From the NCBI GenBank assembly GCA_005789205.1, contig SXYM01000014.1:1-39019 (forward strand): a stretch of 39,019 bases of DNA, written 5' to 3'. Shown here piece after piece: positions 16,486 through 24,392 of the stretch. The notes under the pieces are model-generated. The model ran no database searches, was not told the origin of the DNA, and worked only from the letters and a program-made list of their open reading frames with translations. Position 1 is the stretch's first letter. The number at the start of each line of letters is the position of its first letter. The stretch is from Actinomycetota bacterium. GTDB lineage: Bacteria; Actinomycetota; Actinomycetes; Nanopelagicales; Nanopelagicaceae. The position numbers and the translations under genes are program-made.

Positions 16486-17599
16486 GTGCGCCAATAGCAG
16501 CGACAACAAGAGGCCACTGAATATCACCTTTACTCCACAGTGCACCCCCCCAAATACCAGCACCAAGAATGGCAAAATTCATTGATGCTTGGTAAACACC
16601 TTGAGCACGACCGCGATGATTTGCTTCACTTAATCCTGCAATCCAAGCTTTACCAACTCCATCAGTCAGTGCTGGAAACAATCCGTAAAGTACTAAAGCG
16701 ATGAGTGCAACTGTGTGGTTTTGTGTTAACCCTAAAGTTGCATAGGCCGCAGCAAAAGCAACTAAACCAACAGAATAGACAACTCTTGGTGAGTATTTAT
16801 CGGCAATAGCACCACCTGGATAAGCTGCCAGGACGGTTACTGCACTAAAGAGCATGTATGAAAGAACTACACCCTGAGTTGAGAATCCAATGTCGTAAAG
16901 GCGCAGTAATAAAAGCGCATCTGGAATATTTGTTAGTTGAATGAGCACCAAAATTGTGATCGATTTCTTAAGAGGTGCTGGTAAAGGCGGATGTTTCACC
17001 TTGACTTTAACTTCAACTTTTTTTGGCTTTACAAAGTTTTCTCTAATAAACAAGGTGAGTAATCCAGAAATTATTGCTGGGATTAATGCCCACATCGCAA
17101 CTGCTCGCACATCACCATCGAGCATTGCTAAACCGATTAGCGCAATGCCAGGTCCGATAACCGCGCCGATATTGTCGCCTGTGCGGTGGAATCCAAAAGC
17201 TTTGCCAAGATGGGCTTTATCTACAGAATCAGCGATTAAGGCATCACGTGGTGCACTGCGCATGCCTTTGCCAATTCGATCAGTAACGCGACCAAGAAAA
17301 ACAAGAGGCCAAGATGTTGCAACTACTACAAATGCTTTGCCGAGACCAGCCAATGTGTATCCAGATATGACAAATGGTTTGCGACCCAAACGATCACTAG
17401 ATTTTCCACTAATCAATTTGGTAAATCCGGCTGCCGCTTCAGCGCATCCTTCGATTAGACCTAGAGCCAATGGCGCTGCACCAATGACACCTGTGAGCAG
17501 AATTGGGAGTAGTGGGTATAGAAGTTCGCTAGCAGCATCTTGAGCGAGTGAAACAATAGTGAGCAGAATTAAATTGCGTGTGAGCCAGACTCTTTTCAT
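16433..17599 (-). CDS. Major facilitator superfamily transporter
   Basis: 388 residues with about eleven to twelve hydrophobic segments. The MFS loop 2-3 motif appears as GKSSDRLGRKPFVI (~63-76), and RVTDRIGKGMRSAPRDALIADS (~103-124) is characteristic of a subgroup of bacterial MFS permeases of unknown substrate. A basic cytoplasmic linker (KPKKVEVKVKVKHP, ~192-205) separates the two halves. The ATG start overlaps the TrmH-type gene stop by 4 bases, so the pair forms an operon. Drug or metabolite efflux is possible but cannot be decided. Confidence 0.88.
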   Translation of the reverse strand: MKRVWLTRNLILLTIVSLAQDAASELLYPLLPILLTGVIGAAPLALGLIEGCAEAAAGFTKLISGKSSDRLGRKPFVISGYTLAGLGKAFVVVATSWPLVFLGRVTDRIGKGMRSAPRDALIADSVDKAHLGKAFGFHRTGDNIGAVIGPGIALIGLAMLDGDVRAVAMWALIPAIISGLLTLFIRENFVKPKKVEVKVKVKHPPLPAPLKKSITILVLIQLTNIPDALLLLRLYDIGFSTQGVVLSYMLFSAVTVLAAYPGGAIADKYSPRVVYSVGLVAFAAAYATLGLTQNHTVALIALVLYGLFPALTDGVGKAWIAGLSEANHRGRAQGVYQASMNFAILGAGIWGGALWSKGDIQWPLVVAAIGALIGAIVLATIHLRRAQS

Positions 17600-18243
17600 A
17601 GCGGCAAGTGCTGCAACGCCCAGTGATACATAGCAATTGCTCCCGCAGCAGATGCGTTCATTGACCTTGTAGAACCATATTGATTGATTTCATAAAGTAC
17701 TTCGCAGACGGCAATTCCTTCTTCTGACATTCCTGCACCTTCTTGCCCAAACAAAAAAACACACTTTTCAGGAAGCTTCGCGGATTCGAGTTGTTTAGAG
17801 CCAGGAACATTATCAATTCCAATTATAGGTAAGTCATTTTCTTTACACCACACTGCAAAATCTTCAACGGTTGGATGGTGGTGCACAGTTAAATATCTAT
17901 CCGTCACCATGGCACCACGCTTGTTCCAATCGCGCTTACCAACGATATGAACGCCAGAGACGTTAAATGCATTTGCAGTACGAACAATTGATCCAATATT
18001 TAAATCATGTTGCCAGTTTTCAATAGCAATCTGCAATTTGTGACGCTTTGAATCAAGATCAGCGACGATAGCCTCAACGGTCCAATATCGGTAGTGATCT
18101 AAAACATTTCTGCGATCACCATTGAGTAGTAACTCAGGATCATAATGAGCGCCTTCTGGCCACGGTTTTTCATGAGGTCCAACACCAACTACTGGGAAGA
18201 ATTCACCTGGGCCAATTGAGGCCGGGGTAGTTGGATTAGACAT
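17596..18243 (-). CDS. TrmH-family (SpoU) RNA 2'-O-methyltransferase
   Basis: 215 residues. The SPOUT knot motifs are all visible: motif 1 NIGSIVRTANAF (82-93), motif 2 LFGQEGAGMS (164-173) and motif 3 INQYGSTRSMNASAA (186-200), forming the S-adenosylmethionine site and the catalytic Arg/Asn. It methylates a ribose in tRNA or rRNA; the exact position cannot be read from sequence. An extra ~60-residue N-terminal segment, Pro/Gly-rich at first, precedes the domain. A leaderless-type promoter lies in the 22-base gap shared with the divergent small membrane gene. Confidence 0.9.
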   Translation of the reverse strand: MSNPTTPASIGPGEFFPVVGVGPHEKPWPEGAHYDPELLLNGDRRNVLDHYRYWTVEAIVADLDSKRHKLQIAIENWQHDLNIGSIVRTANAFNVSGVHIVGKRDWNKRGAMVTDRYLTVHHHPTVEDFAVWCKENDLPIIGIDNVPGSKQLESAKLPEKCVFLFGQEGAGMSEEGIAVCEVLYEINQYGSTRSMNASAAGAIAMYHWALQHLPL

Positions 18244-18255
18244 GTAGTCACTCTA
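18244..18255 (-). promoter_or_regulatory. Leaderless-type promoter of the TrmH gene
   Basis: On the minus strand TAGAGT (18255-18250) is 6 bases before the ATG at 18243, and TTGATG (18279-18274) lies 18 bases further upstream, inside the divergent gene. The -10 overlaps that of the neighbour by 2 bases. Confidence 0.5.
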
Positions 18256-18265
18256 AACTGAATGC
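18254..18265 (+). promoter_or_regulatory. Leaderless-type promoter of the small membrane gene
   Basis: TAAACT (18254-18259), 6 bases, then ATG at 18266. A weak -35, TTGGAT (18231-18236), sits 17 bases upstream within the TrmH coding sequence. Confidence 0.45.
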
Positions 18266-18616
18266 ATGTCAGCCATCAATACGGTCCTTTACGTAGTCCA
18301 CCTTCTATGCGTGGTTGCAATTCTTGTCTTATTGCTACTGCAGTGGAATAAGAATCCACGCAAATTCAACCCAGGAATTTTGCATGCCAGCCTTACGGCT
18401 CTTATTACTGGCCTTGCAATGGTGGGTATGTGGGGTGTTGTTCATCCTGATGAAGCTCTTAACCACACAAAAACTGGGCTTAAAATGTTAATCCTTCTCG
18501 CGATTCTGGTAACTGGCTATATAAATCTTAAGAAACCTGTTTTGACTAAAAAAACATTGCTTCTTTTAGTTGGACTAACGACCACCAATATCCTAATTGC
18601 TTCAGTGTGGCGCTGA
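18266..18616 (+). CDS. Small four-helix membrane protein of unknown function
   Basis: 116 residues with four hydrophobic helices (~5-26, 42-62, 71-90, 95-113) joined by short, partly basic loops (QWNKNPRKFNP; LKKPVLTKK). No signal peptide or known catalytic motif. It ends 7 bases before the PBP4-type gene and is in the same operon, so it may be an envelope protein working with it. Family not recognised. Confidence 0.7.
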   Translation: MSAINTVLYVVHLLCVVAILVLLLLQWNKNPRKFNPGILHASLTALITGLAMVGMWGVVHPDEALNHTKTGLKMLILLAILVTGYINLKKPVLTKKTLLLLVGLTTTNILIASVWR

Positions 18617-18623
18617 CAAATAG

Positions 18624-19799
18624 ATGCGCTCTCGTAAATTTATATTCGTACTTGCGCTAGCAACGGTTTTTACCGCAGCACCTGCAAGTGCGGTGCTGTC
18701 ACCGGCCTCAATCCCAGCCGCCTTTGAGGAACTCTTAAGTCAGCCATCTTTATCCAATCCGGCGATGGTTTTAATTGATGGGTCAAGTGGTGAGGTAATT
18801 TTTGAAAAGAACGCTTATTCACAGCGCAAACCTGCATCAGTGATGAAGATCTTTGCTGGGGCTGTTGCAATCAAACATTTAGATATGCAATCTCGACTCA
18901 CAACAAAAATTTCGCATGGAATAAATGAAAAAACTTTAGTAATCCAGGGAAGTTATGATCCTTGGATAAGTCTAAGTCATAGTGTTGCTAAGAAGATGGA
19001 TCGAGCTTCATTGCCATACTTAGCATTCAACACTTTATCTGCAGTTAAAAAAAGCAATAAAGGTTCGCTCAAAGGAATCACAATTCTATATTCAGAACTG
19101 TATTCCCAAGATGTGAGTAATCTCAAAGCTTTTTGGGCAAAGCGTGGATTTAAACCCGTGATGAAGGCAGTAAGTAGTGACGAGACTTTGCTTAACGCTA
19201 ATGAATTCATAGTTGGTGATGAGTCACCAGAAATTTTTAAGATGCTTGACTACACAATTATGTGGAGTGAAAATAACCTTTCTGAGAGATTGGCTCGATT
19301 ATCTGCACGGGCTGCTGGAAATTCATTTAGTGCCAAAGGAGTTGCCCAAGTTTTTGAGGCATTGCTTGTTGAGTATGGAATTGATTCCAGCAAGCTAGTC
19401 GCTAAAGATGCCAGCGGGTTGTCTAAAGAGAATCGCATAACTGCCAGCATGATGGGTCAACTTCTCTATCAACTTCGTAAAGATCCGAAATATTCACTTC
19501 TATATGATTCCCTGCCTGTTGGTGGGGTCTCAGGAACTTTGCAATCACGTTTTCTCACCACAGCGCCGGGTGCGGTGGGATTAGTTCGAGCAAAGACAGG
19601 AACTCTCAATGGAACTGTGACTTTGGCCGGTTATGTTGAATCAACTGATCGTGAGTATGTCTTTGTTACTTTGGCCGATGATATTTCAAGAGGTGCAAAA
19701 TCAAGCGCTAAAGCCCGAGCAGCCATCGATAGATTGCTAGGAAGAATCGCTGCACCGAATATTCCAGCAGTGATTTCTGAAGCGCCAACTACCCCTTAA
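18624..19799 (+). CDS. dacB: D-alanyl-D-alanine carboxypeptidase/endopeptidase, PBP4 (S13) family
   Basis: 391 residues with signal peptide (cleavage near APASA, residue ~23). The penicillin-binding triads are SVMK (Ser72-Lys75), SEN in WSENNLSE (~211-218) and KTG in RAKTGTLNG (~327-335). It trims or cleaves cross-links in peptidoglycan outside the membrane. At 391 residues it is shorter than E. coli PBP4 (477), mainly because the region between SxxK and SxN is reduced, so the inserted domains are slimmed down. The stop codon directly abuts the stop of the convergent beta-propeller gene, with no terminator between. Confidence 0.9.
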   Translation: MRSRKFIFVLALATVFTAAPASAVLSPASIPAAFEELLSQPSLSNPAMVLIDGSSGEVIFEKNAYSQRKPASVMKIFAGAVAIKHLDMQSRLTTKISHGINEKTLVIQGSYDPWISLSHSVAKKMDRASLPYLAFNTLSAVKKSNKGSLKGITILYSELYSQDVSNLKAFWAKRGFKPVMKAVSSDETLLNANEFIVGDESPEIFKMLDYTIMWSENNLSERLARLSARAAGNSFSAKGVAQVFEALLVEYGIDSSKLVAKDASGLSKENRITASMMGQLLYQLRKDPKYSLLYDSLPVGGVSGTLQSRFLTTAPGAVGLVRAKTGTLNGTVTLAGYVESTDREYVFVTLADDISRGAKSSAKARAAIDRLLGRIAAPNIPAVISEAPTTP

Positions 19800-20879
19800 T
19801 TATTTATTATCAAAAATCTTGACTGATCCACCATAACAAGCGACCCATGTGCGTGAGGTTGGAGAGTCATAAGTAATTCCAATTGGTTCATCGCACACTT
19901 TTATATTTTGCAATACTTTCATGTCACTTGTGCGCACTTTTGACATTGTGTCACTTACAAAATTGACAACAAAGAGAGCGCTGCCATCACTAGAAATGGC
20001 AAGGCTTCGTGCAGCTTTTCCTGTTTTGACTGAGTTACCCGCTTTGTTACTCACAAGATCCCACGATGCAACTCTGCCGGATAAATTCATTGTCACATAC
20101 ATCATTAAATTGTCAGGAGATAAGACAATTGCTCGCGGGTTACTTCCAATTGGAATATAGGAGATAGAGAAATCTTCTAAGTTAATTACATGAATACGGC
20201 TGCCACCCATTTCAGCAACATAAGCAAACTTGGAATCATTGCTCACTGCAATACCACGTGGATAACGCCCAATTTTTATTGTTTTAACCACTTTTTGTGT
20301 GTCCACAGATATGACTGTGAGGTCATAAGAACACCAATTTGAAACGAGCACAAACTTGTTATTAGGTGTTGTTTCAACAACCTTTGGGACTGATCCAACT
20401 GGGTAGACATTATCAATTTCATAATTAGCTAGATTGATTCGGTAGAGAAAGCTTGAATCATATTTAGATGCTGGTGAACAGGTGTCGTGGCCTTCACGGT
20501 TAAACCCTTTGCCATACATGGCGTAATTAGTTACATAGAGGTATTTACCATCTGCTGAAAATGCGCCCTCCACGGGTGCTCCTCTATAAGTGGATGTGTA
20601 TTTTGAATATCCAAATTTTGAGAGCTGAACAGAGTCTGAAACTGTTTTAACAAGTTCAAAAGTATTTGCGTCATAAATTGTGACACTGTGTCTATACATC
20701 ATGTTATGTGCACTTACTAAGCCATTACCGGAAGATCGCACTGACTTTGGTGAGATGTCACCAGTAATAGTTTTAATAAGGGACATCTTTGTATCAGCAG
20801 AAACAACTTCACTCTGCGCCGGTGTTGCTATGACACAGAGTGATGCTATTAGCAAAACCGCTAGATAGTTACGGTGCAT
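19800..20879 (-). CDS. Exported YVTN-type beta-propeller protein
   Basis: 359 residues with a signal peptide (MHRNYLAVLLIASLCVIATPAQS). The mature part is made of repeated propeller blades with D-G/N-x-K/F-x-x-V-x-N/E units, for example SADGKYLYVTNYA, PNNKFVLVSNWCS, SNDSKFAYVAEMGG, SPDNLMMYVTMNL and SSDGSALFVVNFVS, spaced about 42 residues apart, as in YVTN/lactonase-like propellers. Lactonase activity is not supported by any visible motif; a surface binding or scaffold role is equally possible. TACAGT 6 bases before the ATG marks a probable leaderless promoter. Confidence 0.82.
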   Translation of the reverse strand: MHRNYLAVLLIASLCVIATPAQSEVVSADTKMSLIKTITGDISPKSVRSSGNGLVSAHNMMYRHSVTIYDANTFELVKTVSDSVQLSKFGYSKYTSTYRGAPVEGAFSADGKYLYVTNYAMYGKGFNREGHDTCSPASKYDSSFLYRINLANYEIDNVYPVGSVPKVVETTPNNKFVLVSNWCSYDLTVISVDTQKVVKTIKIGRYPRGIAVSNDSKFAYVAEMGGSRIHVINLEDFSISYIPIGSNPRAIVLSPDNLMMYVTMNLSGRVASWDLVSNKAGNSVKTGKAARSLAISSDGSALFVVNFVSDTMSKVRTSDMKVLQNIKVCDEPIGITYDSPTSRTWVACYGGSVKIFDNK

Positions 20880-20891
20880 GCCCTAACTGTA
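20880..20891 (-). promoter_or_regulatory. Leaderless-type -10 box of the beta-propeller gene
   Basis: On the minus strand TACAGT (20891-20886) is followed by 6 bases and the ATG at 20879. Confidence 0.45.
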
Positions 20892-20902
20892 ATGGCTACG
20901 AC

Positions 20903-21214
20903 TTAGTCGCCCTCGCCCTCGTTATCATCCTCATCATCGTCGCCCTCACTCATTGGCTTTTTTGCCAGGGGATTAGCAACTCCAGCTGATGCAGGAACTT
21001 TGGGTGCGATAGGAGTAACGATTGATGTAGTGCCGGCAGGTGCATTATTAATTGATGCAGGGGCCGATTCGGATTGTGTAGATATTTGAGTTGATCCCAC
21101 AACGGCAGGAGCAGGAGTTTCAGTGACTCTTGCAGGGTTTTGTCCTAGTGGTTGTCCATAGATTGCCCCAACTCCAATAATCGCTGCCACAACAACCAGC
21201 GCCGTGATCGGCAA
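20903..21214 (-). CDS. Membrane-anchored protein with Pro/Ser/Thr-rich stalk and acidic tail; start uncertain
   Basis: From TTG 21214 the product is 103 residues: one membrane helix (ITALVVVAAIIGVGAIYG), a Pro/Ala/Ser/Thr-rich extracellular stalk and an Asp/Glu-only tail. The frame stays open 28 codons further upstream (to ATC at 21298) and encodes a plausible cytoplasmic lead with TPNKKPEWFQLADADKSAFI and then RKISRG just before the helix, giving the positive charges expected inside. No ATG/GTG/TTG exists in that extension; a GGAG lies at 21305-21302. The acidic tail might bind cations. Function unknown. Confidence 0.65.
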   Translation of the reverse strand: MPITALVVVAAIIGVGAIYGQPLGQNPARVTETPAPAVVGSTQISTQSESAPASINNAPAGTTSIVTPIAPKVPASAGVANPLAKKPMSEGDDDEDDNEGEGD

Positions 21215-21373
21215 ACCTCTAGAAATCTTGCGAATAAATGCTGATTTATCTGCATCTGCTAATTGGAACCATTCGGGCTTCTTATTTGGTGTAAAGATGT
21301 GCTCCGCTCGTTAAAGAGAAAGCAGTCCTTCTGCCTGAGAGCAAACTGGGAAGAATGCACGAGGATGCTGAGT

Positions 21374-21385
21374 TAATCTAAGGCA
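21374..21385 (+). promoter_or_regulatory. Leaderless-type -10 box of ctaB
   Basis: TAATCT (21374-21379), 6 bases, then GTG at 21386. Confidence 0.45.
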
Positions 21386-22255
21386 GTGAGCACAGTTATG
21401 CGGGGCTACCTCGATCTGATGAAGCTTCGGGTGGTTGAACTGCTCCTCGTCTCCACTTTGCCCGCCATGGTCTTGGCCGCAAAAGGCCTCCCGTCATTTT
21501 CACTGGCCGCAGCCACAATTTTTGCAGGAACATTAGCTGCAGGAAGTGCCAATGCCTTCAATATGGTTATTGAAAGTGATATCGATAAGTTAATGGCACG
21601 CACTGCAAAGCGACCAATTGTCATTGGAGTAATTAGCAAAATGAGTGCAACTGTTTTTGCGACAGTAATTGGAATTATTTCATTATTAATTTTTTGGATG
21701 TTTACAACTCCATTAGCCGCACTTCTTGCTCTTATGGCTATTGCTTTTTATGTTTTTGTTTACACAATAACCCTAAAACGACGAACCTCACAGAACATAG
21801 TTTGGGGTGGAGCCGCGGGATGCATGCCTGTCCTTATTGGCTGGGCTGCAGTGACTAATTCGCTTTCTCTAACAGCACTTGCATTTTTCATGGTGATCTT
21901 CTTTTGGACACCACCGCACTTTTGGTCGCTAGCGATTAAGTACAAAGATGATTATTCAGATGCAGGTATCCCGATGCTTCCAGTTGTTGCAACTAAAGCT
22001 CGAGTGCACAAAGAAATGCGGTTCCACACAATAATGATGATCGCTTGTTCTGTTTGGCTGAATATTTCTGCAGGACTTCCGATGTGGTCAATGGGTGTCA
22101 CAGTGCTACTAGGTCTTGTATTTGCCCGCGAACTTCTTGCCCTAAAGGAAGGCTCCGAGAATTACTCAAAGACAGCTGCCAAGATTTTTCAGTGGTCAAT
22201 AACGTATTTGAGCTTGTTATCTGTAGTGCTTGTTGCTGCTCAGTTAAGCGCTTGA
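21386..22255 (+). CDS. ctaB: Protoheme IX farnesyltransferase (heme O synthase)
   Basis: Transfers a farnesyl group to heme B to make heme O, needed for heme-copper terminal oxidases. 289 residues with about eight to nine membrane helices. Both UbiA-type Asp-rich motifs are present: NMVIESDIDKLMARTAKRP (~54-72) and KYKDDYSDAGIPMLPV (~186-201). GTG start with a leaderless -10. ctaA (heme A synthase), often divergent to ctaB in actinobacteria, is not next to it; a short membrane-anchored gene takes that place. The 3' end overlaps the convergent metZ-like gene by 16 bases. Confidence 0.94.
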   Translation: MSTVMRGYLDLMKLRVVELLLVSTLPAMVLAAKGLPSFSLAAATIFAGTLAAGSANAFNMVIESDIDKLMARTAKRPIVIGVISKMSATVFATVIGIISLLIFWMFTTPLAALLALMAIAFYVFVYTITLKRRTSQNIVWGGAAGCMPVLIGWAAVTNSLSLTALAFFMVIFFWTPPHFWSLAIKYKDDYSDAGIPMLPVVATKARVHKEMRFHTIMMIACSVWLNISAGLPMWSMGVTVLLGLVFARELLALKEGSENYSKTAAKIFQWSITYLSLLSVVLVAAQLSA

Positions 22256-23460
22256 GTTAAATCCTTTATCAAGTCAGTTGAATGTTCTAAGCCAACAGAT
22301 AGTCGTAGTACTGATTCTGTAATTCCCATCTCTGCCTGAACTTCAGGACCTAAACGGCGGTGCGTAGTTGAGGCTGGGTGAGTAATTAGTGACTTGCTAT
22401 CACCTAAGTTATTGGAGATATCAATGACTCTGAGCTTATTCATAAAGGCGAACACAGCCTCCTGAGTACCTGCAAATTCAATACCAATAGTTGTTCCGCC
22501 ACCTGACATCTGCTTCTTAGCCAACTCATATGCAGGATGGGATCTAAGTCCAGGAAAGCGAACAGATTTGATTTCCCTGTGGCTCTCAAGAAATTCAGCA
22601 ACGGCTTGAGCATTCTCGCTCATGCGCTGAACACGCATCTCCATAGTTTCTAGAGATTTCACTAAAATCCAAGCATTGAATGCACTGAGTGCAGGGCCGG
22701 TATGTCGAACAAAAGGGAGAACTTTCTCAAATATATATTCACGTGAGCCAAGTAAAGCACCGGCTAACACACGGCCTTGACCATCAATATGTTTTGTTGC
22801 TGAATACATAACAACGTCGGCACCTAGTTGAAGTGGCTTTTGCAGAATGGGTGATGCCATGACGTTATCAACAATTACTGTTGCACCTACTTTATGAGCA
22901 AGATCACTCACCATTCTAATATCTACGATTTCAAGTAATGGATTACTTGGAGTTTCTATAAAGACTGCCTTAGTAGGTTTACTCAAAGCCTTTGCCCACA
23001 CAGCGGGGTCATTTCCTTTTACAAGTTCAAAAGTTACGCCCCACTTTGGCAACATTTCTGTAATGACTACATGACAAGAAGAAAACATTGCAGCAGATGC
23101 AACAACATGGTCTCCTTGTTCAACAATGCAAGCAAGAGATGCAAACATTGCAGACATTCCAGAGCCGGTAGCAACGCAGTATTCAGCGCCTTCAATTGCC
23201 GCTAGGCGTTGTTCAAACATCGCAATTGTTGGGTTATGGAAGCGGCTATAGAGGAAATGATCGGTTTCTTCAGCAAAGGAAGAAAAGGCCTCTTCAGCTG
23301 AGGAATAAGTGAATCCACTATTTAGATACAGAGCTTCAGATGTTTCACCAAAACCCGAGCGTGCAAGACCTGTGCGCACAGAGTGAGTTTGTGGGTGGAG
23401 CTCCCACTGTGGCTCTTCGCGCTCGTTGAGGGGTTGCAGACCCCAAGGTCGTGTGCTCAT
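22240..23460 (-). CDS. metZ: O-succinylhomoserine (or O-acetylhomoserine) sulfhydrylase, PLP enzyme
   Basis: 406 residues, Cys/Met-metabolism PLP family. The Schiff-base lysine is in MYSATKHIDGQG (~216-227), with the YSRFHNPT segment (~71-78) and ATGSGMSAMFASL (~97-109) binding the cofactor phosphate. The overall pattern (start MSTRPWGLQP, SGFTYSSAEEAF, HIDGQGRVLAG) is typical of MetZ, which makes homocysteine directly from sulfide. Cystathionine gamma-synthase is the closest alternative. ATG start; the divergent ABC gene begins 26 bases away. Confidence 0.88.
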   Translation of the reverse strand: MSTRPWGLQPLNEREEPQWELHPQTHSVRTGLARSGFGETSEALYLNSGFTYSSAEEAFSSFAEETDHFLYSRFHNPTIAMFEQRLAAIEGAEYCVATGSGMSAMFASLACIVEQGDHVVASAAMFSSCHVVITEMLPKWGVTFELVKGNDPAVWAKALSKPTKAVFIETPSNPLLEIVDIRMVSDLAHKVGATVIVDNVMASPILQKPLQLGADVVMYSATKHIDGQGRVLAGALLGSREYIFEKVLPFVRHTGPALSAFNAWILVKSLETMEMRVQRMSENAQAVAEFLESHREIKSVRFPGLRSHPAYELAKKQMSGGGTTIGIEFAGTQEAVFAFMNKLRVIDISNNLGDSKSLITHPASTTHRRLGPEVQAEMGITESVLRLSVGLEHSTDLIKDLTQALN

Positions 23461-23486
23461 GGGCTGATTGTGGCAGAGTTATTCCC

Positions 23487-24392
23487 ATGTCCAATACGGC
23501 GATTTCGGTAAGTGACTTAAGCAAGAAATATGGAGATCAAGTGGCGGTTTCCCATGCCACATTCGAAGTTCCTCTTGGAACTATCTGTGGCTTTGTCGGG
23601 CCTAATGGCTCAGGTAAAACAACAACGATGCGGATGCTTTTAGGGCTCATTACTCCAACAGGTGGTACTGGTGAAATCTTGGGTGAATCAATTAAGCATC
23701 CAGAGAAGTATCTGCCCCGTGTTGGTGCGATGATCGAAGGGCCAGCTTTCTATCCGGCGTTAAGTGGAAAAGAAAATTTAAATGTTTTAGCCACCCTGGG
23801 TGGATTCTCAACAGATCGTGTTCAGGGATTGTTAGAGCAAGTTGGTTTAGGCGATCGCGGAAAATCTAAATTCAAGACATATTCACTAGGAATGAAACAG
23901 CGTTTAGGTATTGCAGCAGCATTGTTGCCCAATCCAAAGTTGTTAATGCTAGATGAACCAACAAATGGTTTAGATCCTGAAGGAATTCAAGAAGTTCGAG
24001 CTTTACTTCGCTCTCTAGCTAATGATGGAACGTCAGTCTTTGTTTCATCTCACTTACTTTCAGAGCTTGAATTGATAAGTGATTTCCTAGTCATGCTTCG
24101 CAAGGGTGAAGTTGTTTTCACTGGAAAAATGAGTGATTTAATGCTGAGCCAACAGCCAGTGATTATCGCTAAAGGTGCACACGAGAATGACTTAACTTTG
24201 TTATTAGCAATTGCGCAGCAAGCAGGACACAACGCAACTATCCGCGATGGAGCTGTTCATGTTCAGGGCCCAGCAGATTGGGCTATTGAATTTAATCGCG
24301 CAGCCTTTAATGTTGGAATTACTCTGTCCCAGCTCACGCCACAGCTACCTAACTTGGAAGAAACATTCTTTGAAATGACAGGTGACAAATAA
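23487..24392 (+). CDS. ABC transporter ATP-binding protein
   Basis: 301 residues from ATG 23487 (MSNTAISVSD); the open frame extends back to 23451 but that would overlap the metZ start, and residues before this Met are not family-like. Walker A GPNGSGKT (38-45), signature SLGMKQRL, Walker B LLMLDEPTNGLDPEG and the switch His in SSHLLSE. This is the single-domain ATPase type that pairs with a six-helix permease, here the next gene (TAATG junction). The partner class often exports lipids, peptides or antibiotics such as bacitracin-like compounds; substrate unknown. A weak -10-like CAGAGT lies 7 bases upstream. Confidence 0.9.
   Translation: MSNTAISVSDLSKKYGDQVAVSHATFEVPLGTICGFVGPNGSGKTTTMRMLLGLITPTGGTGEILGESIKHPEKYLPRVGAMIEGPAFYPALSGKENLNVLATLGGFSTDRVQGLLEQVGLGDRGKSKFKTYSLGMKQRLGIAAALLPNPKLLMLDEPTNGLDPEGIQEVRALLRSLANDGTSVFVSSHLLSELELISDFLVMLRKGEVVFTGKMSDLMLSQQPVIIAKGAHENDLTLLLAIAQQAGHNATIRDGAVHVQGPADWAIEFNRAAFNVGITLSQLTPQLPNLEETFFEMTGDK

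Noticed and set aside
16941-17543. 200-residue open frame on the plus strand
   Set aside because: Lies entirely antisense to the MFS gene and has a Pro/Ser/Arg/Ala-rich composition typical of a shadow frame.
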